Positions 1 through 5,512 of a stretch of 5,512 nucleotides of DNA are shown in pieces (the stretch's first letter is position 1; each line of letters opens with the position of its first letter). Below the pieces are notes generated by a model. It ran no database searches and was not told the DNA's origin. It saw nothing but the letters and a program-made list of their open reading frames with translations. Both the position numbers and the translations under genes were made by a program. The DNA lies in assembly GCA_005792865.1 (NCBI GenBank), contig SXQR01000045.1:1-5512 (forward strand), in the 5' to 3' direction. The DNA is from Flavobacterium sp. Its GTDB lineage: Bacteria > Bacteroidota > Bacteroidia > Flavobacteriales > Flavobacteriaceae.

Positions 1-1530
1 CAGGATCGCAGGGTCCTTGAGCAGCGCGCGTGCGATCGCGATGCGTTGTCTCTGGCCGCCCGAAAGCTTGATGCCGCGCTCACCAACGATCGTATCGAAT
101 TTTTCGGGAAATCCTTCGATGAAATCCAGGGCATTGGCCTGGCGGGCCGCCGTGCGGATTTCCTGGTCATTTGCATCGGGTTTTCCATAGGCTATGTTCT
201 CTCGGATGGTACCACCAAAAAGCAATACGTCCTGCGGGACGATGCTCATGGCCGACCGCAGTGCCGCCAGGTCGAAATCCCTTATATCGCGGCCATCGAT
301 CCTGATCTCGCCCTCATTGATGTCGTAAAACCGCAGCAGCAGGGACGCGATCGTGGATTTGCCCGCGCCACTGGAACCCACCAATGCGATCCGCTGGCCC
401 GCATCTGCCGTAAAATCAACCCCCTTAAGGACCTTGATGTTTTTTCTCGAAGGATAACTGAAACCGACACTTCGGAATTCGACCACGCCCCTGATGGGCG
501 CGCGGCCCTTATCCTGCCCGAGCGCCTCCGCTTTTTCTTCCAGGAGTTCAAAGACCCGCTCGGTGGCGCCAATGGCCTTCTGGATCTGGGCGTAGAGTTC
601 GGCAACACCGCCAAAAGATGCCCCTACAAAAGTGGAATACAACACGAAAGAGATCAGTTGCCCTACCGACATCTCGCCGTTGATCGAGAGTGAAACCCCG
701 TACCAAACCACCGCGACGATCGACCCGAAAAGGCAAAAGATGATAAACGACGCGAAATACCCGCGATACTGGCCCCCGCGGATGGCAATCTTGACGATCT
801 CGCCGATCTTGGAGGCGTATCGCGCCGATTCATACCATTCGTTCGCAAATGCCTTGACGTTGGAAATGCCCTGGAGCGTCTCCTCGACGATTACCTGGCT
901 TTCGGCCACGCGGTCCTGCACGTTCTTGGAATATTTGCGGATGAACCGGCCAAAAATCACCGCCGCGACCGCCACCAGCGGAACCACCGCGAGCATCATC
1001 AAGGTCAGCTTGACACTTTCGCTGGCCAGCAGGATGACCCCGCCGATGATCAGGATGAACTGCCGCAGGAATTCGGCGATGGTGGTGGTCAGGGTATCCT
1101 GTATCTGCGCAATGTCCGACCCAATGCGGCTGTTGAGTTCGCCAACGCGTTTTTGCGAAAAGAAAGACATCGGCAGCCTCACCAGGTTGTTGTAAAGCGC
1201 GAGCCGGAGATTTCCCAGTGTATGTTCGGTAAAATTGACAAAAAGCGAAAGCCGGAAGAACGAAAAGAACGATTGAAGCAAAAGTATGCCGATGAGGACC
1301 AGTGCGATCTCATTGGCCCTGCCGGTATCGCGGTCCCGGACGCAGTCGATGAGGATCCCCATCAATTTTGGAAAAGCGAGCGCGGTGCCGCCGGTCAGCA
1401 GCAAAAAGACCAGTCCGACGAAGAATTTCCACTTGTGAGGCCCCGCATACTTGAAAATGAGCACCGCTTTTTTGAGCGAGCTCGCGGTCAAGGGGGATTT
1501 CGGCAGGTCTTCGGTATTGCGTCTGGCCAT
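1..1530 (-). CDS. ABC exporter half-transporter (MsbA/multidrug-lipid type), 3' end off the window
   Basis: Fused membrane and ATPase half-transporter that would dimerise in the inner membrane and use ATP to export a lipid, drug or peptide. The 510 visible residues begin at ATG 1530-1528. Hydrophobic stretches fit an ABC type I exporter domain: about 36-61, 74-99, 156-196 (two helices), 257-282 and 289-312. The nucleotide-binding domain starts near 348 and shows an aromatic A-loop (FSYPSR, 357-362), Walker A (GSSGAGKST, 385-393, Lys391), Q-loop (PQD, Gln433) and signature (LSGGQRQRIAIARAL, 489-503). The reading stops at DPAIL, immediately before the expected Walker B LLLDEATS, so roughly 80-100 residues are missing beyond the left edge. 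A -7-like element lies 10 bases upstream of the ATG and the gene is divergent from the helicase. The family is certain. The substrate cannot be read from sequence, and lipid A export (MsbA role) is only one possibility. Confidence 0.95.
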   Translation of the reverse strand, partial: MARRNTEDLPKSPLTASSLKKAVLIFKYAGPHKWKFFVGLVFLLLTGGTALAFPKLMGILIDCVRDRDTGRANEIALVLIGILLLQSFFSFFRLSLFVNFTEHTLGNLRLALYNNLVRLPMSFFSQKRVGELNSRIGSDIAQIQDTLTTTIAEFLRQFILIIGGVILLASESVKLTLMMLAVVPLVAVAAVIFGRFIRKYSKNVQDRVAESQVIVEETLQGISNVKAFANEWYESARYASKIGEIVKIAIRGGQYRGYFASFIIFCLFGSIVAVVWYGVSLSINGEMSVGQLISFVLYSTFVGASFGGVAELYAQIQKAIGATERVFELLEEKAEALGQDKGRAPIRGVVEFRSVGFSYPSRKNIKVLKGVDFTADAGQRIALVGSSGAGKSTIASLLLRFYDINEGEIRIDGRDIRDFDLAALRSAMSIVPQDVLLFGGTIRENIAYGKPDANDQEIRTAARQANALDFIEGFPEKFDTIVGERGIKLSGGQRQRIAIARALLKDPAIL

Positions 1531-1540
1531 AAGTTTTTTG

Positions 1541-1548
1541 CAAAACTA
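1541..1548 (-). promoter_or_regulatory. Bacteroidota -7 promoter element of the ABC exporter gene
   Basis: The minus strand reads TAGTTTTG, an exact match to the Bacteroidota -7 consensus TAnnTTTG, followed by C and an A-rich stretch. It ends 10 bases before the exporter ATG at 1530, predicting a very short leader of roughly 5-9 bases. No convincing -33 TTG is seen at the usual spacing, and no Shine-Dalgarno sequence is present, as is normal for the phylum. Confidence 0.6.
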
Positions 1549-1589
1549 CGAAGGATTGGCGCGCGCTCCCATGCGGGTGGCCGTTTTTG

Positions 1590-1597
1590 TATCTTCG
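1590..1597 (+). promoter_or_regulatory. -7 promoter element abutting the helicase ATG (probably leaderless)
   Basis: TATCTTCG differs at one position from TAnnTTTG and ends only four bases before ATG 1602. Transcription starting a few bases downstream of the element would begin at or next to the start codon. The block TATCTTCGCGCCATGA closely matches the one before kdsB (TACCTTTGCGCCATGA). No clear -33 element is visible at the expected distance. Confidence 0.5.
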
Positions 1598-1601
1598 CGC
1601 C

Positions 1602-3011
1602 ATGACCCGCAACGAATTCCTTTCCCTGCTGCGCCGGCAGTTCCCGTTTTCACCAACCCGGTTGCAGGAGATTTTCTTTGCGCAGGTCACCGAGTTCCTT
1701 TCAGGCCCGGACGATTCGATTTACGTGCTCAAGGGATACGCGGGAACGGGGAAGACCACCTCGATCGCGGCGTTGGTGTCGGCACTTGAGCTTACCCGCC
1801 TGAAGGCCGTTTTGATGGCGCCCACGGGACGGGCGGCCAAGGTGATCGCGGGTTATTCGGGCAGGCCGGCCTTCACCATCCACAAAAAGATCTATTTTCC
1901 CAAAAAGGGGGGAGGCGGTTTCAGTTTTACCCGTCAGCAAAACAAATTCAAGAACACGGTCTTCATTGTCGATGAGGCTTCGATGATCTCCGACACCTCC
2001 GACGTTTTGGGCCGCGAGTCCCTTTTGGACGACCTTATCGGGTTTGTGTATTCGTCTCCCGGTTGCAAACTCATCCTGATCGGCGACACGGCCCAGCTGC
2101 CGCCGGTGGGCATGGACATAAGCCCGGCACTGGATACGCGCGCGCTCGGCTCCGGTTTTGGCAAGGACGTCGTATCGATCGAACTCGACCAGGTCATGCG
2201 GCAGGAAATCGAGTCGGGCATCCTCCACAACGCTACACTTTTGCGCGAATTGCTCCGGGAGGATGTGCTGCCCGAATTCAGGTTCCGGCTAAAGGGCTTC
2301 AGGGATATCGTCCGGCTTTCGGACGGCTATGAGATCCAGGACGCGATCGAGTCGGCCTACGGGAATTTCAGCATCGAGGATACGGCTTTCATCGTCCGTT
2401 CAAACAAGCGCGCCTACCTGTACAACCAGCAGATCCGCACCCGTGTGCTGGACCGCGAAAGCGAGATTGCCACCGGCGACTATTTGATGGTGGTGCGCAA
2501 CAATTACTTCTGGCTCAAGGAATCGGACGAGGCGGGATTCATCGCGAACGGCGATATCATTGAAGTACTTGAGATATTTTCCATGAAGGAACTTTACGGT
2601 TTCAAGTTCGCAAGGGTCAAGGCAAGGATGATCGATTATCCCAACCAGGCGCCGCTTGAGACTGTCCTGTTGCTCGACACCCTTGCCAGCGAATCACCTG
2701 CATTGACGCAGGAACAGTATGACAGGCTCTACCGCGAAGTGATGGAGGATTATGCCGATGAGCGCGCGCAGTTCCGAAAATTGCAGAAGATGCGCGAGAA
2801 CGAATACTTCAATGCGCTGCAGGTCAAATTCTCGTATGCGATCACCTGCCATAAATCACAGGGCGGTCAATGGCAGACGGTATTCATTGAGCAGCCTTAC
2901 CTGCCCGAGGGCATTTCCCGGGAATACATCCGCTGGCTTTACACCGCCGTGACCCGCGCCCGTGAAAAATTGTACCTGATTGGTTTTCCCGACGAATTTT
3001 TCCACCATTGA
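1602..3011 (+). CDS. SF1B DNA helicase, RecD/Dda-like AAA ATPase
   Basis: A 469-residue ATP-dependent helicase, expected to unwind DNA 5'-to-3' in replication or repair. Superfamily 1 motifs appear in order: a Q-motif-like start ([10 protein letters not shown], 17-26); motif [10 protein letters not shown] (45-53, Lys51); motif Ia, APTGRAAK; motif II, VDEAS (Asp124, Glu125); motif [13 protein letters not shown] (161-170); a motif IV-like LDQVMRQE; motif V, HKSQGGQW (from His417); and motif [18 protein letters not shown] (446-461, Arg452). The second RecA domain matches the UvrD_C_2 type. RecD2 proteins are much longer, about 700 residues or more; this one lacks their N-terminal domain and is near the size of phage T4 Dda (about 439). 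ATG 1602 is chosen over a TTG at 1587 because the upstream start would overlap the promoter element. kdsB follows after 13 bases. The helicase call is firm, but its pathway is not known. Confidence 0.92.
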   Translation: MTRNEFLSLLRRQFPFSPTRLQEIFFAQVTEFLSGPDDSIYVLKGYAGTGKTTSIAALVSALELTRLKAVLMAPTGRAAKVIAGYSGRPAFTIHKKIYFPKKGGGGFSFTRQQNKFKNTVFIVDEASMISDTSDVLGRESLLDDLIGFVYSSPGCKLILIGDTAQLPPVGMDISPALDTRALGSGFGKDVVSIELDQVMRQEIESGILHNATLLRELLREDVLPEFRFRLKGFRDIVRLSDGYEIQDAIESAYGNFSIEDTAFIVRSNKRAYLYNQQIRTRVLDRESEIATGDYLMVVRNNYFWLKESDEAGFIANGDIIEVLEIFSMKELYGFKFARVKARMIDYPNQAPLETVLLLDTLASESPALTQEQYDRLYREVMEDYADERAQFRKLQKMRENEYFNALQVKFSYAITCHKSQGGQWQTVFIEQPYLPEGISREYIRWLYTAVTRAREKLYLIGFPDEFFHH

Positions 3012-3012
3012 C

Positions 3013-3020
3013 TACCTTTG
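3013..3020 (+). promoter_or_regulatory. -7 promoter element abutting the kdsB ATG (probably leaderless)
   Basis: TACCTTTG matches TAnnTTTG exactly. It starts one base after the helicase stop codon and ends four bases before ATG 3025. It predicts that kdsB can be transcribed independently of the helicase, with a transcript beginning at or near the A of the ATG. No obvious -33 TTG is present at normal spacing. Confidence 0.6.
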
Positions 3021-3024
3021 CGCC

Positions 3025-3753
3025 ATGAAGATCATCGCAGTAATCCCCGCACGGTACGCTTCCACCCGCTTTCCGGCCAAACTCATGCAGGATCTTGGCG
3101 GCATGCCCGTCATTACCCGGACCTTCTTTGCCGCCAGGGAGACCGGCCTGTTTGACGAAGTTTTTGTCGCTACCGATTCGACCGAAATATTCGACGAGAT
3201 CATTTCCAGGGGCGGGAAAGCCTTCATGAGCCAAAGGGCGCACGAATCCGGGAGTGACAGGATTGCCGAAGCAGTGGCGCACCTCGAGGCGGACATCGTG
3301 GTCAATGTCCAGGGCGACGAACCCTTCATCGATAGGGAGGCGCTGGCGCAACTCGTCGAAGTCTTCAGGGCAGACGCGGAATCCATCGTTGACCTTGCCT
3401 CGCTGATGTGCCCGATCCCGGACCAGGAGGATGTTGCCAATCCCAATGTGGTCAAGGTGGTGACGGACGCCTCTGGCTTTGCGCTGTACTTTTCGCGTTC
3501 GCGGATTCCCTATAACCGCGAACCTGCCCGTCCGGCGCAGTATTTCCGCCACATCGGGGTTTATGCCTTCCGAAAGCGCGCGATCATGGAATTTTCGCTC
3601 ATGCAACCCACGCCGCTGGAAATTGCCGAAAAACTCGAGCAATTGCGGTACTTGGAATCGGGACGGAGGATCAAGATGGTCGTGACCGGGCATTCCGGGG
3701 TTGGGATCGATACGCCCGAGGATTTGGAACGCGCGCGGATGATGATCAAATAG
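3025..3753 (+). CDS. kdsB: 3-deoxy-manno-octulosonate cytidylyltransferase (CMP-Kdo synthetase)
   Basis: Cytosolic enzyme that couples Kdo to CTP, giving CMP-Kdo and pyrophosphate. CMP-Kdo is the activated donor for the inner core of lipopolysaccharide. The 242 residues are close to the usual length of about 245-255. Visible family motifs are the nucleotide-binding start [14 protein letters not shown] (7-20, with Arg10 and Lys19), VNVQGDEP (93-100, Asp98 as a metal ligand by family analogy), [30 protein letters not shown] (from 174, His176), [10 protein letters not shown] and [11 protein letters not shown] (Asp229 as the second metal ligand by analogy). ATG 3025 gives the canonical [11 protein letters not shown] start; an in-frame TTG at 2980 would add 15 unrelated residues and lie inside the helicase gene. 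It has its own -7 element upstream and a hairpin with a T-run downstream. All key motifs are intact. Confidence 0.97.
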   Translation: MKIIAVIPARYASTRFPAKLMQDLGGMPVITRTFFAARETGLFDEVFVATDSTEIFDEIISRGGKAFMSQRAHESGSDRIAEAVAHLEADIVVNVQGDEPFIDREALAQLVEVFRADAESIVDLASLMCPIPDQEDVANPNVVKVVTDASGFALYFSRSRIPYNREPARPAQYFRHIGVYAFRKRAIMEFSLMQPTPLEIAEKLEQLRYLESGRRIKMVVTGHSGVGIDTPEDLERARMMIK

Positions 3754-3874
3754 CCCGCTGCGAAACGGTCGGCACAGCGCAAACCTCCCTGCGCTTTTTG
3801 ACTTTGTTGATGTGCCAGGCCATCCAAAAGTACGCCGCCGCCCAGATCATGTTCGCAACAAACTGCACAAGTGT
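3746..3874 (-). pseudogene. Possible 3' remnant of a lost membrane-protein gene
   Basis: A stop-bounded frame of 42 codons ends at TGA 3748-3746, inside the last codons of convergent kdsB. From the Met at 3850-3848 it reads MIWAAAYFWMAWHINKVKK and then a basic, polar tail. This pattern of a Trp- and aromatic-rich hydrophobic helix followed by KVKKRR looks like the last transmembrane helix and cytoplasmic tail of an inner-membrane protein. There is no start region or upstream helix, and the frame begins where recognisable AraC homology stops (about 3855). I infer that a deletion joined the AraC 5' half to the end of a neighbouring gene. A chance open frame, or a tiny one-helix protein starting at 3850, cannot be excluded. 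I do not recognise the family. Confidence 0.3.
3776..3799 (+). terminator. Probable intrinsic terminator after kdsB
   Basis: AGCGCA (3776-3781) and TGCGCT (3790-3795) form a perfect 6-bp stem around an 8-base loop. The last T of the stem begins a run of five T residues (3795-3799). It lies 22 bases after the kdsB stop. The stem is short, so efficiency is uncertain. Confidence 0.5.
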
Positions 3875-4077
3875 TCAATGGGATATTGGTCAGCGAAAGG
3901 AGGTAGCCCGCTTTCTGGATGCGTTGCCTCCCTATGAAATTTCCTGCCGGCTCGGCAAGTTCGGCGGACAATTTCCGATGCATGAAAGGCCGAATGACCC
4001 GTGAAACGGGCAAGCCGCTCCAATGGCAGTTCTTCCTCGACATGGTGATTGATGTATGACAGGACTTCGCTCAGCAT
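3855..4077 (-). pseudogene. Frameshifted, truncated AraC-family transcription regulator
   Basis: Two minus-strand frames together make one AraC-type DNA-binding domain. From ATG 4077 the first frame gives 32 residues, including VLSYINHHVEEELPLERLAR and then FTGHSAFH, the first helix-turn-helix of the family. Homology then moves to another frame at about 3981 and continues HRKLSAELAEPAGNFIGR, QRIQKAGYLL and TNIPLNTCAVCC, matching the long linker helix and the start of the second helix-turn-helix. Recognisable AraC sequence ends near 3855, before the usual SxxFxRxFxxxxG segment. At the break the order is TTT CAT G CAT CGG, where the family pattern FHxHR needs a full codon between the two CATs, so two bases appear lost. 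The start position fits short AraC or AraC-GyrI-like regulators that begin with the DNA-binding domain. A promoter-like element survives upstream. Confidence 0.75.
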
Positions 4078-4093
4078 GTGGGTAATGTTGAGG

Positions 4094-4101
4094 CAAATCT
4101 A
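4094..4101 (-). promoter_or_regulatory. -7 promoter element of the decayed AraC gene
   Basis: The minus strand reads TAGATTTG, an exact TAnnTTTG match, ending 16 bases before ATG 4077. A T-rich TTTTC lies about 17 bases further upstream and could be a weak -33 element. The TAG within it is also the in-frame stop limiting the AraC frame, which supports 4077 as the original start. It may still drive a non-productive transcript. Confidence 0.5.
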
Positions 4102-4166
4102 AGGGAAGATGTTTTAAGAAAATGTGCCGATCTTGCGGTCCGGGTCAATTTCGGGATGAGTCGCTG

Positions 4167-5120
4167 TCATTCGTTTGAATACAGGTACAGGTACGCCTCG
4201 ACATTGTCGAGATAGGCACCGTCAAATCCGGCGGCGATCAGCATGTCCACATAGCTGGAGGGTTTGCCGGCAAGGATCTGTTTCCATGCAGGATCCCAGA
4301 ATTTGACCCACGCCTCATCCTTATAACCGTGGTATGGCCTGTGCAGGAAACCGGGTGCGCCGATCTTCCAGTCTTTTTTCCAGTAGTGGCGCCAGTTTTC
4401 GGCCGCGCCAATGTTGACATATCCCAAAAGGATGCGCTGCCCGCCACCCGGAAGTTTGCGCATTTGGGCAATTTCGTCCGCAGTGAATGCCTCGCCATGG
4501 AAAAAAAGGTCGATGATGGCGAGTTGGTAACCGCTGCCGCTGACGGCTTCGATGAAGGACTGTTTATCGGCATACCGCGAACCGTTGATCAGGTAGAGGT
4601 AATTGGTGACTTCGGCGATATTGCGGACACCACGCGGCGCAGGTTTGCCGGGAATCCGTACGTAATCGAAATTTTCGGGTGTGCGCACCATCGGCACAAA
4701 ACCGTGTTTCCTGATCATTTCAAGGGCACTCGGTGCATCGGCCTTGTTCACGACATAATCGGAAATGAAAACTTTCTTTTGCCGCGCAAAGGTATCCAGT
4801 ACCGCAATCCGCAGCGAATCCGGTTCGAGCGTGCCGTTGTAGAAGAGCCCTTCGATGCCGATGGCGTCAATGGCGTCAAAATATCCGGCGTGCCTGCGCG
4901 AATAGGGGTCGCCCTTCTCATAGACCAGTTTGGAAGCGTTTTGCGGCACGATCAAGAACCCCGGTTTGCGCGTCTTGGCGTATCGCGATATTTCGATCAC
5001 CAGATCCTGCATGCGCGCTGCCGTGACCTGAACGGGTCGCTTAACCTCGGTGGCCGAACGCTTTTCATGACCGCACGAGACGGCCAGCGTAAAAAGGGCC
5101 ATGCCCAATAGAAATTTCAT
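4167..5120 (-). CDS. Lipoprotein of the TM1410/GH114 TIM-barrel family, apparently circularly permuted
   Basis: A 317-residue exported lipoprotein. The N-terminus MKFLLGMALFTLAVSC is a short lipoprotein signal with likely acylated Cys16. The rest matches the TM1410/GH114 family (endo-alpha-1,4-polygalactosaminidase-like, once called cysteinyl-tRNA-synthetase-related), but in swapped order. Residues 37-150 carry what is normally the C-terminal half: MQDLVIEISRYAK, FLIVPQNA (55-62), DAIDAIGIEGLFYNG (82-96), VFISDYV and GFVPMV. Residues 171-317 carry the normal N-terminal half: NYLYLIN, LAIIDLFF (200-207), LLGYVNIGAAENWRHYW (231-247), VKFWDPAW and GFDGAYLDNVEAY (298-310). The protein ends just after that motif, where ordinary members continue into the half found here at the front. 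Some acidic positions differ from the usual pattern (Ala239, Asn242, Gly91). The ATG overlaps the pheT stop (ATGA). The role may be glycan hydrolysis or binding at the envelope; no substrate can be assigned. Confidence 0.8.
   Translation of the reverse strand: MKFLLGMALFTLAVSCGHEKRSATEVKRPVQVTAARMQDLVIEISRYAKTRKPGFLIVPQNASKLVYEKGDPYSRRHAGYFDAIDAIGIEGLFYNGTLEPDSLRIAVLDTFARQKKVFISDYVVNKADAPSALEMIRKHGFVPMVRTPENFDYVRIPGKPAPRGVRNIAEVTNYLYLINGSRYADKQSFIEAVSGSGYQLAIIDLFFHGEAFTADEIAQMRKLPGGGQRILLGYVNIGAAENWRHYWKKDWKIGAPGFLHRPYHGYKDEAWVKFWDPAWKQILAGKPSSYVDMLIAAGFDGAYLDNVEAYLYLYSNE
5117..5120 (-). other. ATGA stop/start overlap between pheT and the lipoprotein gene
   Basis: On the minus strand the four bases ATGA contain the lipoprotein start (ATG, 5120-5118) and the pheT stop (TGA, 5119-5117). 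Such four-base overlaps usually mean one transcript with termination-reinitiation coupling. A lipoprotein signal peptide beginning exactly at this ATG supports the start choice. Confidence 0.85.
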
Positions 5121-5512
5121 CGGAGCGTGGCGCCGAGTTCCGATTCGAGCTGCCCCCGCAGTTTGCCCATCACCTTGTCCACCTGGGCGTCCGTAAGGGT
5201 CCTGGCATTGTCCTGGAGGATGAAGCTTACCGCATAGGATTTCTTGCCTTCTGGAAGGTTCGCACCTGAATAAACGTCGAAAAGGTTGATATCCTTCAAC
5301 AGCGACCTTTCACTTTGGCGGGCGATCCTGTAAATGGAATCGAAAGAAACGCCTTCGTCAACCAACAGGGCGAGGTCGCGGCGCACTTCGGGATATTTTG
5401 GTATTTCAGAGAACCTTATCTTATTGGATATCAGCTTTAATACATAACTCCAATTGAAGTCGGCATAGAATACTTCCTGACGAATGTCAAAATGTTTCAA
5501 GATGTTTTTGCG
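5117..5512 (-). CDS. pheT: Phenylalanine--tRNA ligase beta subunit, C-terminal 131 residues (5' end off the window)
   Basis: C-terminal end of the beta chain of the cytosolic alpha2-beta2 enzyme that charges tRNA-Phe. Family beta subunits are about 800 residues, so only the tail is here, and the gene enters from the right edge in frame. A core-domain segment (LKHFDIRQEVFYADFNW, 5-21) leads into the FDX-ACB domain (about 34-131), which binds the tRNA anticodon region. Visible signature blocks are IPKYPEVRRDLALLVD (37-52), LFDVYSG (77-83), EGKKSYAVSF (88-97), RTLTD (104-108) and the canonical ending LGATLR. The TGA stop (5119-5117) shares ATGA with the downstream lipoprotein start, suggesting cotranscription and coupled translation. 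A TTG at 5500 is not the start, because homologous sequence continues upstream through it. Identification is secure. Confidence 0.96.
   Translation of the reverse strand, partial: RKNILKHFDIRQEVFYADFNWSYVLKLISNKIRFSEIPKYPEVRRDLALLVDEGVSFDSIYRIARQSERSLLKDINLFDVYSGANLPEGKKSYAVSFILQDNARTLTDAQVDKVMGKLRGQLESELGATLR

Noticed and set aside
1587..1601. TTG at 1587 as the helicase start.
   Set aside because: It would place the -7 element inside the gene and add five residues with no family support; ATG 1602 is the natural start.
1531..1601. Regulatory operator in the divergent exporter-helicase gap.
   Set aside because: Apart from the two -7 elements and a GC-rich GCGCGC patch, no convincing inverted repeat was found.
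46..1605. Several plus-strand open frames opposite the ABC exporter gene.
   Set aside because: The minus-strand frame is continuous with Walker A, Q-loop and signature motifs; the plus-strand translations look like antisense shadows.
2980..3024. TTG at 2980 as the kdsB start.
   Set aside because: The added residues overlap the helicase gene and precede the canonical [11 protein letters not shown] start of KdsB.
2884..3693. A 269-codon minus-strand frame across the helicase-kdsB junction.
   Set aside because: It lies opposite two well-identified genes and its translation is Arg/Gly/His-rich without motifs.
3975..3990. Programmed frameshifting to make a full AraC protein.
   Set aside because: No slippery heptamer is visible at the break, and the second helix-turn-helix is lost downstream, so shifting would not restore a complete domain.
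3561..4043. A 160-codon minus-strand open frame as an intact gene.
   Set aside because: Only its first part is AraC-like and lacks the first helix-turn-helix, which lies in another frame; the rest runs antisense through the kdsB 3' end. It is treated as part of the pseudogene.
4102..4166. Intrinsic terminator after the lipoprotein gene.
   Set aside because: Only a 3-bp CCG/CGG pairing before a broken T-run is visible, too weak to call.
4167..4230. C-terminal truncation of the GH114-like protein, because it stops right after the GFDGAYLD motif.
   Set aside because: The supposedly missing half is present at the N-terminus, so permutation explains the early end better.
4329..5111. A 260-codon open frame on the plus strand opposite the lipoprotein gene.
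   Set aside because: It is antisense to a gene with a signal peptide, family motifs and a coupled start; its translation shows no recognisable domain and reflects GC-rich codon structure.

Overview
The window looks like a chromosome segment from a member of the Bacteroidota, probably near the Flavobacteriia/Cytophagia. The evidence is promoter grammar of the TAnnTTTG type immediately upstream of start codons, the absence of Shine-Dalgarno sites, and protein families with a Bacteroidota flavour: a PheT FDX-ACB tail, KdsB, a lipoprotein of the TM1410/GH114 type, and a compact RecD/Dda-like helicase. Base composition is moderately GC-rich by eye. No mobile element, tRNA, rRNA or CRISPR array was seen.

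Layout. From 1 to 1530 (minus strand) lies an ABC exporter half-transporter, cut by the left edge just before Walker B. A 71-bp divergent promoter region separates it from a 469-aa SF1B helicase (1602-3011, plus). Thirteen bases later kdsB starts (3025-3753, plus) and is followed by a likely intrinsic terminator. From 3754 to 4166 there is no intact gene. This stretch holds the decayed 5' half of an AraC-type regulator on the minus strand, with a recognisable promoter and a frameshift. It runs into what may be the last codons of a lost membrane-protein gene. From 4167 to 5120 (minus) is a lipoprotein of the TM1410/GH114 TIM-barrel family, whose start codon overlaps the stop of pheT (5117 to beyond 5512, minus).

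How the genes relate. kdsB activates Kdo for lipopolysaccharide core, and an MsbA-like exporter could flip lipid A-core, so the left half has a possible but unproven envelope theme. The helicase and kdsB are same-strand neighbours, but each carries its own -7 element ending four bases before the ATG, which predicts leaderless or nearly leaderless transcripts. On the right, pheT and the lipoprotein form an ATGA-coupled pair.

The most interesting feature is the lipoprotein. Its motifs appear in the reverse of the usual TM1410-family order: the normally C-terminal half (PQN and IGxE motifs) comes first, and the normally N-terminal half (IDLF, IGxAExxR and GFDGxYLD motifs) comes second. It therefore reads as a circularly permuted barrel, and some family-conserved acidic positions look substituted. 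This rests on remembered family motifs and needs alignment to confirm.
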